This document shows, one piece after another, positions 11,938 through 24,819 of a DNA stretch of 64,000 bases. The DNA is taken from the NCBI GenBank assembly GCA_028015205.1, contig CM051510.1, positions 33,480,580-33,544,579 on the forward strand, read 5' to 3'. The notes under the pieces are model-generated. The model was given only the letters and a program-made list of their open reading frames with translations, was not told where the DNA came from and did not search any database. Source of the DNA: Mytilisepta virgata. Lineage: Eukaryota; Mollusca; Bivalvia; Mytilida; Mytilidae. Position 1 is the stretch's first letter, and the number at the start of each line of letters is the position of its first letter. A program made the position numbers and the translations under genes.

Positions 11938-14235
11938 TCCTTTTGGCATTTAATTCTGGGTCGGTTTGTTTTTAAGCATTGTTAAACTGACACCCGAACG
12001 TCTGCTGCGGAAAATTCTGTGTAACATAATGGACAAAGTCACAAAATGAGTGCTCTTTTAACTTTCTTCTAATCAATTTCAATATACAGATATATAAAAA
12101 GATATAAAAAAAAGAAGCAAGATATGCATTTAGTCATGAAAGATTTTAAAAATGCGTCTTAAATGATCCGCTGGTTCAAATGCATATTGAAACTTAAATA
12201 TGGTCAATACAAACATTTCTAATGATTTTTTGTTCTATATAGCTAAATATTGCTTACAGATGCTGTTTTTTTTTGTAATTAGGATTACAAAATATTTTGA
12301 AAATGACATTCTCACACGAATTTACTGATTGAAACGGTTTTCTTGATCTTTAAATATTTTTTTACTCTTTAAGTATTCTACTTAATCTTCATCATAATTT
12401 TAGAATTTATCAACTGAACAGACAGTCTGCACAAATTCACATAACATGATGAAGAAATAAGACGTCATTTTTGACATTACGTTGAAGTTACCTGGACGTT
12501 TTATCTCGACTTACAAAAATACGCTCTCTAAAAACGTTGATGTGACTAAGATCGAAGGGTACAAAAGAGCTGTTTTCAAATTAATTTTGACTGACAATAT
12601 GTGCTTCTACAATTTCAATATATGTTGATAAAGATAAAAAAATCAGTAGATTGTGTAAGTGATATAATTTTCTAGCGATAAACGCCATCAATCATCGCTG
12701 TAAGAATGAGATACTTTGAAATGCTTAACAGTCATGAAACAAGTTAACGGTGCTTTCAGCCGTCTTCATGCAATCAGAATTGCAGAAAACAGTTCTCAAG
12801 AAGCAGAGCGATAAAATCTATCTGATATTTCAGCATCAAAAGTCTGTCCTCAGTTTACTTGGCTTCATTTCATGGAATGTTATTATCATTTTGCACTAAG
12901 GTGAATTGCCAAACTTAAATTTGGTGATTTCAGCAACCAGTTTATGGATATGTGAGCATTTTTTAAAGAAGAAAATCAACTGAATTTAATTCCATATAAA
13001 TACAAAAACTAGAAACACACTAAAATAGGCCACTTGAAGTGTTAAAAATGGCGCATAAAAAAGCAACAATTTTATAATAATATGTGTTATTTGGTTTGTT
13101 TTTAATGTTTTTTTTGGGGGGGGCGGGGGTGTAAAGAGGAAAATCTGTATATTTTAGAAAGAAAACTGTAATATAATACACAGGAGCAGGCCGTACGAAT
13201 CTAAGTGTCGTTTTTGAACTCCGTATCGATCAACCACTTTGGACTTAAAAAAAATGGGGGGGGGGGGGGGGAGGGGTACTGGGGAGTTATTTCACCTGGA
13301 AATTTTTTCCTACAGCATCTGTAAGCCTGGATATTTGGGGGAGAGGACTAGATATACGCCTAACTTTTGTCTCAAAATATACTTTTATTTGATCCAAAGT
13401 GATATTGAATCCTCTCAAATTTTACCAGATTTTTAAACCTGTGTTTAATTTTTTTTTTCTTGCTACCTCCTCCTCGTCCAATCAATCAAATGATTTTTTT
13501 CCTTTACATTGTATCTGTTTCAGTCTTCATGACCTCATTGGACTGGTTTTCAGTTGAAAATAGAACTCTTTCGGTGAGCTCGGTTAAAGATAAATAAAAT
13601 AAATTTCAGATAAGACAATTGTTCGAAGAAAATTTTTTCTAATTAAAAAATAGGTACGCCGAAGCAGAAATAAGTCACATTTATCTCACAAATTCTTAAT
13701 GATTCAATAGAAACGTATCTTTGATATGTAAATAATGTTGTTCAGAAATTAGTCCTAATTACTGACATCTGAATTCTGTAATAGTCGTGACCTGTTTTAT
13801 CTAGAATTGAGCATTCTTTCTGCTGATTAGTATGAAATCAAGCATGTGCTGATATGCTTCATATCAAACTATACAGACGTACTAAATAACTTGTATAGTT
13901 CTTTCCTGGGTCACAAATTATTCCTTGCTAACACCCTGACACCTTAAAGATTAAATTTGGCATCAGACATAGGGGCAAGGGGCAATCAGATGTACTTGCA
14001 ATTTATTTCTGGCTGCAAACAAAGAAGTCAGTAATTAAAGACTGAGAATCTTAGACATACAATTTTGTTATTAAAAACACATACTTTGCTAATACGTCAC
14101 CAAATATTAAAAAATGAATTCCAAAATTATGTTTGTTACTTATCCATATTTTTGTCTGAAATCTGAGTATCTAAGATGTCACAATTTTAGTAAAAAAGCA
14201 TTCTTTTCAGTATCCAGTCGCTTCGTGAACATCAT
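11401..14235. other. Intergenic, no gene seen
   Basis: Contains a run of 32 T (11905-11936), G-rich tracts (about 13112-13130 and 13256-13275) and otherwise featureless AT-rich DNA. Frames reading through the G-runs (13239-13436) are Gly-rich artefacts. Confidence 0.55.
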
Positions 14236-14634
14236 TTAAGGATGGTCGCTGGTCAAGTTTTGGTCTTTTTGTCAGATTTTCGGAATCCTTGGGTTTTATC
14301 CTTTTCTTAAACATGAAATTTTTTGCCCATGAACCCCCACTTTTTCTTTTATAATTCAATCATATATACCTTAAAATGGTATTTGACAAAATTTTATGAA
14401 ATACTTTTTATTTTTTCATACATCTTTGAGAGACTGAAGTTGTCAATGCAAAAACAATGAAAAATCCAGAGAAAACCCATTTCCTGCAAATTTTCAAGGC
14501 CTTATAGCCCTTAAATGAGCACATGAACCTATATTTTTTTCTTGCTTATTTGTTTACTATTCATATGTTCTCTCAAACTAAAACACCTATTTCATATCCT
14601 ATTTATTTCCTATTAGACCAGCGATCATCCTTAA
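14236..14634. mobile_element. TTAA-flanked MITE, copy A (399 bp)
   Basis: Starts TTAAGGATGGTCGCTGGTC and ends GACCAGCGATCATCCTTAA, a near-perfect inverted repeat including TTAA at each end. It is about 90% identical by eye over its full length to 53579-53976. There is no open frame of size, so it is non-autonomous. The TTAA ends suggest a piggyBac-type or other TTAA-targeting transposase, which is inference. It starts beside a TTTAAGG junction and ends in an A-run. Confidence 0.85.
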
Positions 14635-14881
14635 AAAAAAACCTATATTGTAAATGATGTTAGTTTTCCATACATAATATTATGTCACAATTTAGATTAA
14701 TGTTTAAAAACAATATAAAAATGAAATTAAATGAAAAGTACCTGTCATGCAAGTCATGAGATAATTATGAAGAAAAATATGGAGTCATGTGAAGATTTGT
14801 ATAATAAGGTGTGATAAAAATCAAGGAAAATAAATGGAAATGGTGAGCTGTCATAAAACGACTTAAATGTACAAAATATAT

Positions 14882-14996
14882 AAGCCGAATAATATCAAAT
14901 ACTAAATCGTAAAAAAAGCAAGGCCGAACAAAACCAAATACAAAATCATAAAAAAACAAGGCCAAACAAAACCAAATACAAATTCGTTAAAAAAAA
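14882..14996. repeat. 38-bp tandem repeat, three units
   Basis: Units containing AAGGCCGAACAAAACCAAAT recur at a 38-bp period (14882, 14920 and 14958). The minus-strand 66-codon frame with repeated F-x-x-D-F-V-F-x-x-V/I-R motifs is a product of this repeat, not a gene. Confidence 0.85.
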
Positions 14997-16569
14997 CAAA
15001 TGCTAGATCGATCAATTCGTTATTTCGAATCACTTAAAGAATAAAATAAGATCTTTACTTGTTTTTCAAATGGTCATTTATTTTTCGTGCTAAATCCAAG
15101 AAGACGGTGATTTTGATATTTTAAGTTTTATTTAAATTATTCTTGCTTTTGACATTTTGATAAATTCGTCTCTTTTTAAAGTTAACAAATGTCTTGTGAA
15201 AATTGAAATGTGTATATTCACGCACACATTTAGCGCACCAATTCCGTGTTGAAATTATTGTATAAGAAATCAAATATCATTTATATTCGATGGTAAACGA
15301 TCTCTTCAATTTTATGCAAGATGCAAGTTTCAAGATAAAACGGAAAACGATCATCTATTTTCATCAAGATTTGCTATAATAGATGTCATTGATATTAATC
15401 GCGGGGAGTATTTATTACAAAGGCCGGTAACTCTAAAGGTTACTGGTAAAAATCCAGACTGAAGTGGCTATTCAGAATTATTGGTTATTTAACAATAGAA
15501 TAATGTTCGCACTACTTAAGCCCCTGGGTAGAGAAAAGAAAAGACAAGCTTGGATGTGACATGTAACAATGTCTTGACTTGAGACGATGCTAAATGATGT
15601 GTTATTTATCATGTTTAAGGAATGATTACTAATGAAAAGGGCCATTACTCTGCTTGTCAAAACATACTCTAGAGAATTTGGCTTGTTCGGGCAGAGATCT
15701 TCATGCCACGTTCCTTTGCAACTTTTGCGTAAACTATTTATTCTTTGTGGTTATTGACACATTTTGTATTTGTATACGTTACAATGAAAAACAAATTATA
15801 AAAATGTGGTTTACCGCAAAATGTTTATATTCTAAAGTATATAACATTTATCAACACACCTGAACACCGCTTTTTTTCTCATTTGTGTTTTTAATATTTT
15901 TTTTTACAAACAACAAAACAAATGGAATTCAAGAAAATTCCTATATACAAAGAAAACAATTGAAAGTGAAATGTGTCTGGATAATAATTACCAAGGAAAA
16001 GCATGTTAATTGTTGACAAACAACAATAAATTGTCTAAAATGTGTGAAAACAATGACAGTAACGCGGAAAATCCGTCTTGGACACGGAAATTACCTGTTT
16101 TGAAAATTTCACAATATTCCATTATACAGACGTCAGAAAAATATAGCCGTGGAGAAATTCCCCAACTTGTCTTAAGGATGCGAAACTAATGCAAATTTAA
16201 TGCAAAATAAAGTTAGGTTAAAATAGATAACCTCTCTTTACGTATTTAAGGCCATAAATAATGACTTGTCAAGTGTATGTCATTTGATGCAACATAAGTA
16301 ATTTCTATTGTGTAGAATTTACATGTTTGTCAAAATGTCTTGACCATCTCATTTATTTAAGTAGAGCACAGGTGGCTTCCGAAGACAAAGGTCACACAAG
16401 GTCACACCGCTACAACACGAAAACACACCAAACATGTATCTACTTATTTTATTTGGGTTTAACTAATATTTCATTTTCATTGATTTATCGATTAACTGAT
16501 TTGATTTGATAACAAAGCCATGGCACGGGCTGTTGGTCTGAAAATCACGTGTCAAATAAGGTAACCCCG
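14997..16569. other. Intergenic, no gene seen
   Basis: AT-rich. Short frames on both strands near 15478-15863 and 16327-16509 resemble nothing known. Confidence 0.5.
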
Positions 16570-17040
16570 AATATTTTTTATTTTATTTTATTATTATTTT
16601 TGGGGGGGGGGGTAAGAATGTGAGGCTTGTGGGGGGGGGGGATTCCTCAGTATTTTGTGAAATAGTTTTAGCATTGAATATCAACTGGAGTCCGATACTA
16701 ATGAATGAGGTAGTTAGTTTTTTTTGCGCAAACGTCGTTCCAAAGGAAAGTAAAATCCCCATTTGTGAATGCTGAAAAAATAAACAAGATGAGACATAAC
16801 TCTTATCATTCCACCATTTACTGCAAAACAAAAAATAATAACTAATAATAACAAACAGTTGCTCCAGTAGGTATAGAAAATCCAAAGTGTCAAGTGAATT
16901 TATCTGAATTTTGTACTTCAAGGATGTAGACGGATAAACCATAAACAGAGACAAAGATACAGATTTGTGTTATATTGTTCTATATCCCCTTCAGCCCGCC
17001 CCCCCCCCAAAAATAAAAAAAATTAAATAAATAAAATACA
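16570..17040. mobile_element. Possible non-autonomous element with T-rich/G-run inverted ends
   Basis: The left arm (about 16571-16612) reads TTTTATTTTATT... then a G-run. The right arm (about 16990-17038) is a C-run followed by AAAAATAAAAAAAATTAAAT, its approximate reverse complement. A second G-run lies at 16631-16642. Arms made of simple sequence pair easily by chance, so this is weak. The minus-strand 123-codon frame inside (16583-16954) reads through the G-runs as Pro and is rejected as a gene. Confidence 0.3.
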
Positions 17041-18282
17041 ATAAAATCCGGCTATGATACACCTTTAATAGGTACTGAATATTGAGATCCACACATGATA
17101 AACCTATTATTTATAATATTAATATAATTCAGATTTCGTAATATCAACCATTTGACTTTATGGTCCTTTCAAATAAATTTCAAACTATTGATGATGACGT
17201 TATTTAATCTATTTTATAATTTATATGGCATGCTTATCGTATACATGCGTATTTTGCGGTTAATGGTAACTTTTGGTATCAACAAATTCCAAATTATGTA
17301 GACAAAAATTTCATAAATTTCGAAATTAAATATTCTATTGATATTTTTTTAAATTCTACATTTTCAAGAAAATTTGAGGTCTATAAGCATGATAATGAAA
17401 TGACACTGTTAAAACTATGTGACGAATACAAATTGTAAAATTATGGCCATATTTTTGTTGTGTCGGATTTAAAAACGCAAAAGTCTTTAATTTCATATTT
17501 GTCCATTTTCCATTTCATAAAAAACGCTAACCTATGTTATCATAATTTATTTCGACGTATTTTATTTTAAATATTGCAACTGCGCAATATGCATTCTTTG
17601 TATTATGATATTATACTAGTGATAATTATACGGTATATTCAAATCGATTCGTACGTAATATTTTATAATGACGAGTTACGGGAAAACCGGTGCTAGTTCT
17701 TGGATATTTGCAACAATCAAAATCAGACATTGGATCCGGCAGTTACATTACAAAAATATCCATGCTGATGCCTACAGATACAAAATTTAGGCATGCGAGT
17801 CCTCCAAACATTTTCACTTCCTTGTACCCATAAAAATCAAATTGGTTCTCCCTTATAACCTTCTAAAACCTTCTTAAAGAAGACTATTTTATTTTCACCC
17901 TTTAAGATGGGCGGATAAAACAATTTATGTCTTAAGGATCAATTAATACAGACAAGCTTTATGAAAACTTCCCCCCTCTGGTTATAAACACATTTTTTCT
18001 TACCAAACACATTATTAACCATTTGTCATTCTAATACTTCAGGAGACGTGTACACTTTACCACACAGAACATTGGTCAATAAATTTTTTTGCCATGACCA
18101 CCAACCACCCATTTTGGACCGCCAATGTAGGCATGTCATAAGCATATTGAAACAATTTTGTACAACTGACTTTCCTGTTATCAAAGTTGAAGAAAAAAAT
18201 AATTTGGGATAACAGGGATTTTGAGATATGACGTATACATTTAGGTCAGAGTATAATCTTTGGATTCACATATTACTTTATA
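17041..18282. other. Intergenic, no gene seen
   Basis: Strongly AT-rich. No repeats or reading frames worth naming. Confidence 0.5.
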
Positions 18283-18440
18283 CCGCGGTGGTCGAGTTGT
18301 TTGGGTGGTTCAAGAAATTGAATCCAGCTCATGGCGAGGTTTTTTCGATTCCGATCTTAATTGACTAGGCTTGCCAATTTCCTACTGTAGGTCGGTGGTT
18401 CTCTGAGAGTTTTCATGGTTCCTCCAAGAATAAAAACTGA
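18283..18440 (+). mobile_element. tRNA-derived SINE, degenerate copy
   Basis: Begins ACCGCGGTGGTCGAGT, an A-box-like tRNA head. It carries the block CCGATCTTAATTG then TTTCCTAC.GTAGGTC.GTGG and GTTCCTCC, shared with the better preserved SINE at 51052-51234. The B box is not clear, and no target-site duplication was found. Confidence 0.6.
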
Positions 18441-18644
18441 CAGCAAGAATATGGCCAAACGCACAGAAATTGTTGAAAAACCTCAATCAACGTGTTACTT
18501 AGATAATCGTTTAGAATATTGCGATTGAAGACATTGAGATAACCTGCCTGAAAAACTGTTTGAAAATCATCAATCCGAATCACCGTTTTTCTTGCTATAT
18601 ATTAGTATTGTATTTTCAGTTGCCGTTTCATTGATATTTATGTA

Positions 18645-20163
18645 TACTCTCTCAAAAAAGAAACGCAACATACAGAAAATAGGAAATTTACTTCATATAT
18701 TATTTTCATAATTTATGATATAAATAATTTACACAGGAATGCAAAAATTGGCACACTTCTTGTTCATGAGTTCTTTTACCTTGGAATATCACAGTTTGTC
18801 ACATATTGTCAATAAATCACTCATAAATTGTCAATATCTGGTATGTCCACCATTTGCTTGTAACACAGCCCCGACTCTTCTTGGCATAGATTGAATTAAA
18901 CGCTGAGTTCGAACACGCGGTATCCTTTGCCACTCAAACTGAAGTGCCTGCTGTAATTGTTGCAGATTTTGCGGTGGTGGTTGTCGTTGGCGCACGCGCC
19001 GATCCACTTCATCCCACAAATGTTCAATTGGATTAAGATCGGGTGATCGTGGCGGCCAACGGATCACATTGACATTCTGTTGTTCTAAAAAGTCTACTGT
19101 TACACGTGCTGTATGTGGTCGGGCATTGTCGTGCTGAAAAATTTCTCTCCGAATGTCAATTACGGGCAATAAATGAGGTCGTAAAATTTCGTCTCTATAC
19201 CTAACAGCGTTCAGATTGCCTTGGATATGTATCAGCTGTGTGTTTCTGGCATAAGAAATAGCGGCCCACATCATAACACTGCCTCCGCCAAAATTGTCTC
19301 TCTCCACAACAGTTTTGCGCAAAACGTTCGTTTCGGCGCCTATACACACGTATGCGACCATCTCGCTTTTCCAGTTGAAAACGTGACTCATCGCTGAACC
19401 ACTCTTCTCCAGTTCTGTAAATTTCATGCACGAACTGTAGTACACCATCTAACCCTCGCTCGGCGGTGTTGGCGTCTCAGTGTTGCTCCAAAGTAAGGTC
19501 TTCTTGCCCTCAATCCATGAGAACGTAACCGATTGCGTACTGTCTGTGCTGATATACGGCGCAACCCAGGGACGTTTACAGCTGTTTCTGTTGCAGCAAT
19601 AGTCCTATTCCGCAGATGGAAAAGTCTGATGTAACGATCTTGCGCCCTGGTTGTAACACGCGGGCGCCCTGAACGTGGCCGATCTGTCGTAGTACCAAGC
19701 TGCAGGTAGCGTCCCCAAAGGCGTGAAATTGTGCTACGATGAACATTGTACGTTACAGCAACAGCATTCTGTGATTCTCCGGCCTCTAGTCGTCCGATAG
19801 CGATATTCCGGGTAGCATCGTCTAACCTTGGCATAGCGTCACCTCATCAGAATTTTATTTTACGAATGCATTCATGAAAAGAAATACCGGGTTTTTATAC
19901 CGACTGACTGAGCTAAAAAATAACCCATGATTTGCACGTGAAAGTCGACCCAGTTTTTGGCAATGCGTAAATCGTAGGGTGTCCCAGATTGCGACCAAAG
20001 TCGTTTACGGGTGGATGAATTTAAATGATTGTACCTGGAAACTTTTTATGAAGGTGTAATTATGATCATGTGTACATATATTTTGATATTTATTGGTTAT
20101 TTTTCCGGAAAAATAATATTTCAAAAAGATAATCTGATGTTGCGTTTCTTTTTTGAGAGAGTA
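18645..20163 (-). mobile_element. Tc1/mariner-type DNA transposon (1519 bp)
   Basis: Terminal inverted repeats of 27 bp are identical at both ends (18645-18671 and 20137-20163, starting TACTCTCTCAAAAAAG). They are flanked by TA on each side (18643-18644 and 20164-20165), the target duplication expected for Tc1/mariner. The interior encodes a frameshifted transposase on the minus strand. A run of 48 T lies 88 bp past the right end. Confidence 0.95.
18831..19834 (-). pseudogene. Tc1-like DD34E transposase, two frameshifts
   Basis: Cut-and-paste transposase. 19424-19834 encodes the N-terminal DNA-binding part: two helix-turn-helix units around a GRPR-type linker (RSGRPR). A frame change near 19430 leads into a second segment with the first catalytic Asp (WFSDESRF). 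Another near 19320 leads into the C-terminal segment with FGGGSVMMW, the second Asp in HDNARPH, and the Glu in SPDLNPIEHLWDE. 34 residues separate the last two acidic residues, giving the DD34E signature. All catalytic residues survive but are spread over three frames, so the gene is inactive as read. Full length would be about 330 residues, normal for the family. Confidence 0.93.
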
Positions 20164-20250
20164 TATTATCATTCAACACTGTGTTTACTTGATGATATTG
20201 TTCTTACTTTTGTTGAATATTTTACTCCTCAGTTTTCTGGTCCATTTAAT

Positions 20251-20251
<1 letters not shown>

Positions 20252-20299
<48 letters not shown>
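20252..20299. repeat. Poly-T tract, 48 bp
   Basis: An uninterrupted T run, the longest homopolymer in the window. The plus-strand 143-codon frame across it (20029-20460) reads as poly-Phe and is not a gene. Such a tract may be a retroposon tail (poly-A on minus), but no body was identified. Its length is prone to assembly error. Confidence 0.95.
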
Positions 20300-20300
<1 letters not shown>

Positions 20301-23300
20301 TGGTGATTGTATGAAGGGTATTTTCCTCTTTGTGAAAAACCACAGACGACCCCCTAGACACAATAAAATCTTTTTCCCGTATTTAGTCATACAAGATGTT
20401 TTACCCATTAGTGTTTACTCCGTATCCTTTCATGTTTACATCAGCAACAAAGTACATTAGATCTACGCGGAAAGATTTTTACTTTAGCTTAAAATTCTAG
20501 AGTAGGGAATCGGCGGGAGGGGGGGGGGGGGTATACATTCTAGAATTATAAAACTATTTCAAAATACACAAATTTTATTTAGATATAATGTTTTTCATTA
20601 TTAATATTGGTGTTAGGTAAGGAGATTCGAATAGCCGTTTTTGTTTAATTTATTTATAAATTATATTTGTAATATATTAGAAAAAGAAAAACATAATTAT
20701 TAATTATATATTGCAACTAATAAATTGGTACGTAATCAGTATATGCTCTTTAAAGATGGATCTAGCTGGAAAGTAGTCAAGATTCCTTGGCTCGGTATTG
20801 CCTTAATATTGACATCTCACATTAAATGTAAATAAATCTACGATACTGGTTTTACAGGTTAATCGTGTGAAAATAAACAAAATCATTTCGATAAAAATGA
20901 CAAATATGTGAAATTGAAGCACCGTACAAATGTCGTGTATGTGTAGCTAACCTCTAAATCTTGCCATTGATAGTAAACAAGGAGAGTTTTATTTGCAATT
21001 AAATCGTTTTTTTTTCTTCTTGTTTTCGAAATTGAGTAGTTTACTCTAAATTTTGCATAACATTGTTGGGTATAACTAGCAGATGAGTAGTGAGGGTTAG
21101 AATTTGTTTTCGTCTAAATGTCCAAACAAAGGTCCAAAGGGTCCTAGTCCTATCTCATATTTGTCCTTATAGAACTCTTACATGTTGGAATATATATAAT
21201 TTGCATATAGAATTGTTGTCTATACTTGTAGCTACTAGATAATGCAACATACAGTCAGAATTTTGATTTTGATAAATGTCAAAATTTCTATTTTAGGAAT
21301 ATCCTTTGAACTTCCTTTTACATTTATAGGTTTGTGGTTTTAATTTTGGTATAGAATTGTTGTCTGTTTATGTAATACGTGTGCAATATGCTTTCAGACT
21401 TCTGATTTTTGTATAGGAGTTCAAACAAGGAAACAACATAAGGTCAAATTCTCATATCCGTATGACTTTTGAACATCTCCCTCTTTTTTAGAATGGGGCT
21501 TTTAAAGTGTGACCTAAACATTTATATAAGGTAAATGGTTTTTTTGTTTTCAATGTAGAAACAAAGGTTCTCATTTGAATGAGTAAAAGATGTTTTGTAC
21601 AAAAGTACGAAGTCTGCAGAAATAATTACTGTTTATTGCATTTTAATTTGTTTTCTGGACATTATTCACGACTTGAAGGGACCATCTGTCTATGTCTAGG
21701 TTTGCATCGTAATGCTAGTTAAAATATAAAAATGAACTCCTGTCCTAAAAAGGGTAAAGATGGAGAATATGCGTCTTGAATAATACGACTGGAATTGTCA
21801 TCTACACCAACTTTAACCACATATGAAAAGGTGTTTTCAATTATCAACCCTTTTGCCATCTTTGTTAGCATCTAAAGGCGAAATCTGAAATTTTTGTCAG
21901 ATGTGTAGTTATAGATTGGGTCTGCTGTGGCAGTGTGGACTGAATAGTTCGTCATAGTTGTTATTGCTCCCTAGCATGTCAACACTGAGCCGTAGTTTCT
22001 AGTTTAACATGTGGCGAGCTTTTTTTTTTAAATCAACTCTTATTTGACAAGGATAGCAAGTCTTCATGTGGTATAGGTAGATGGTTCTTTCAGGCTACTG
22101 CCACCAACATAAACAACAGCCAAGGGCCGTAAGCCCAAATCACAATAAAGCAACCAAACTATCATCATTAATATGTCCAACGTACACACAAACAAAAAGG
22201 AGCATATAAAATGTATGTAATGCGATCAGATCCGCTATAGGCGTAATATCGATCTTTTTCCTTCTTCTTTCTGGTGGGGTGTCGTCTCATGAGTATGTAT
22301 CTCATTGTCTTACATTTACTATGAAGAATATTATAAAGATGACCAAAAATTCCTACACATACATGTATACACACTTACAAGTCCACAATTAAGCTGCAAA
22401 CAAGGTTTTGGAATCACATAAATACAGTTCCAAGCATCGGATATTTACATATTTCTAACATCCTTTTGGCGTGGCCAATGATGCGAGCACAGCAATAGCC
22501 CTTTCCAGAAACTCATTTCCGGTATCACGATTCTGACTCTAAAATTCATAATTTGAAGCAAGTTATTTCCCTTACTTGACTTACTTTCGTTTCCGGCGAA
22601 CGAAACTTTTTCTAGCCTTAATATGTAGCACAATATGGCTGTCCCCATTAAACAAAGATTTTTTAAAATGACCCATATGTAGAAAATGCATATGCTCCTA
22701 TACCGCCCGCTCGGCTCGCTATAATTTTATATAATATTAGACGGAGCCGAGATGCAACTTTAAATCTAATGTCTAGACCTTCTTGTCGCGGCTTCTTTCA
22801 ACAGATACATTGTATTCGATATTCATCCAAGGAACTTCCGGAAACTGGTCTATGTCACACAGATACACAAAAATCATCTTTTTGCAAGGTTATGGTGAGT
22901 AGTCCTTAATTAACTGCACGTGTTTAGGGTTTACGACACTATAAAACTGTAAACTTCACAAAATGTCATAAAATGAAGATGTACTTTTGAAAAGAACCAT
23001 ATTTAACAGTAATTTACATTAATAATTATGCAAAACAAGGTCAGAGGTCGTGTCTTGTCACAATTTTGATGTTCGCGTTGTTACTGACACGTTATGTTCT
23101 TCGCTAATCTGTCCGGTAGTACGAAATAATGTATTCCGAATAGCCCCAGGGAAAATTCTCGATCAAGATGGGGGTCCCTCGAGGATTGTAACTTCACAAG
23201 ACAAACCACCTTTACCAAAGGAGGTTCCAAAATGAAATGTGTGTTAAAAAACATAAGAAATAATCACATTTTTAGTTTGGTATTACCACTGCTAAGCTGC

Positions 23301-23648
23301 AGAAAAAGGAACGTACACAAATTTGTCCTATATTCTTAGAACCCCATAGCTTACAAATTTCCTCAGGCAGACTTGTGGTACATGGCATGTGATTTGATTA
23401 AAAGAGGTTGATGTTTACAGTTTTTATTTACGGTAAGATGTCAACTTTGCCAGGTTGGGCCATTATTTACTTGTTTGTAAATTTGTCGCACAATAAGACA
23501 ATAACAGGTGCGCGTTGTCCGATAAATTCCTGCTGTAATTTGTCATTGTTTAGAAGGATTCGATTTAAAACAGTTAAAATCATTTGCTAATTATATTTTT
23601 GTAATAGCTACACTTGTCATTTCTTCACGTTCTTGATCAAATCACCAA
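20300..23648. other. Intergenic, no gene seen
   Basis: AT-rich. TATAGAATTGTTGTCT recurs at 21208 and 21352, suggesting an old imperfect tandem duplication of about 144 bp. A GC-richer inverted motif pair (CTCGGCTCGC and CGGAGCCGAG) lies at about 22690-22755. No coding signal. Confidence 0.5.
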
Positions 23649-24105
23649 GGGACGAGATCAAAAGTTCAATGTAGGATAAAAAACTTAACCCCCCCCCTTC
23701 CCCCTTAACTTAATTTGGGAAAAATTTATTGACCAATATGAGCATATACTTTATGTATCATGGGTCCTGTTTTTCCTAACAATGTATGTTTGTTCTGTAT
23801 ATTGACTTGGACATCACTTTTAAAAAATATTGGGGAAAAGTAATGTTTATTTTTAGTATGCATCAAAAAGGGCACTGTTAAATTATAATTTTATACATAT
23901 CATTCAAAATTCACGATCGATAAAGTGTTTGAACGACGTAGATAGTATGATTGAATCGCCCCAATACTCTCGGCCAAAAATATGCTTTTTAGTACGGTTT
24001 GATGGCTTTTATTTGCTTTAAAAGTCCAGACATATGTTAGGGCCGAACTTAAATCCGAATTTTTCAATCTATAAATCGATGTTGGATAACAAAACTTGCA
24101 GCGAG
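23649..24105 (+). mobile_element. Relative of the long-TIR MITE at 50662-51000, right end lost
   Basis: 23649-23825 matches 50662-50875 (GGGACGAGATCAAAAGTTC, then ATCATGGGTCCTGTTTTTCC and GACTTGGACATCACTT). After about 220 bp absent from the other copy, homology resumes at 24050-24103 (GATAACAAAACTTGCAG). The right terminal repeat was not found. The copy is either longer and ancestral inside and truncated at the right, or carries an insertion. The 86-codon minus frame here is not convincing. Confidence 0.7.
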
Positions 24106-24529
24106 ATATACTTAAAATAGAATTCACTACTGTATTTTTTTTCACAATCATTTTTAGCATATAATTAGAGCTTAGAGTTTTTTTTCTGACTTTTGTTCTT
24201 GCTCTTATCCTTTAAAAATGTTTCCACATTCTGATACTACTTTACTTTGTATAACATATTATTTCCCGATTTCCACGAAATTTTTAATGAACTTCTGTAA
24301 CATCCTGGAATACGGATATATTTTGTATATTTAATTCAAAACATGTATAACTGTACATAGAGACCATCAGTTTATTTATTTTGTTTTTCATGTCTATAAA
24401 AAAAATTCAAAACGGCAATGAAATTAAAAATAATAATATGATAAATTTTTTAGAAAATTAACTTATCAAAAGAAATTTGACAGATCATCTATTGTAAATA
24501 ACAAATAAATACATGTAATTATGTAATAA

Positions 24530-24620
24530 ATTTCATGGATTGATGAAAATCGTAGAATATGTAAATTCGTGGATTGACAAAAAATCATAGGATACAAAAA
24601 TTCGTGGATTGTCATTCCAA
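24530..24620. repeat. Short tandem repeat of ATTCGTGGATTG type
   Basis: Three imperfect units of about 38-45 bp, each with TT(C/T)(A/G)TGGATTG followed by an A-rich stretch with ATCATAGGA- or ATCGTAGAA-like sequence. Confidence 0.6.
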
Positions 24621-24819
24621 AACAATTTTCGTCTGGAATGCCCAAGTTACTGGATTGTTAAATCATAGAAGGTAAAGTGCTGATTAGAATTGATTTACAA
24701 CAAAACTCAAACTTACTATCAAAATAATTCTTTTCGAATTAATGTTTCTTCATTACTATTCTTCATCTTATGAAGGGCGCCTCAAGTCTAGTCCTTTTGA
24801 ACAGTCAGAATTATTTTAG

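Noticed and set aside
16583..16954. 123-codon minus frame
   Set aside because: Its C-terminal Pro-rich part comes from G/C homopolymers and the rest is low-complexity hydrophobic sequence.
19201..19431. 76-codon minus frame treated as a separate gene
   Set aside because: It is the middle segment of the frameshifted Tc1 transposase and includes the first catalytic Asp.
20029..20460. 143-codon frame with a poly-Phe stretch
   Set aside because: It reads through a 48-base T run and starts inside the Tc1 right end; no gene features.
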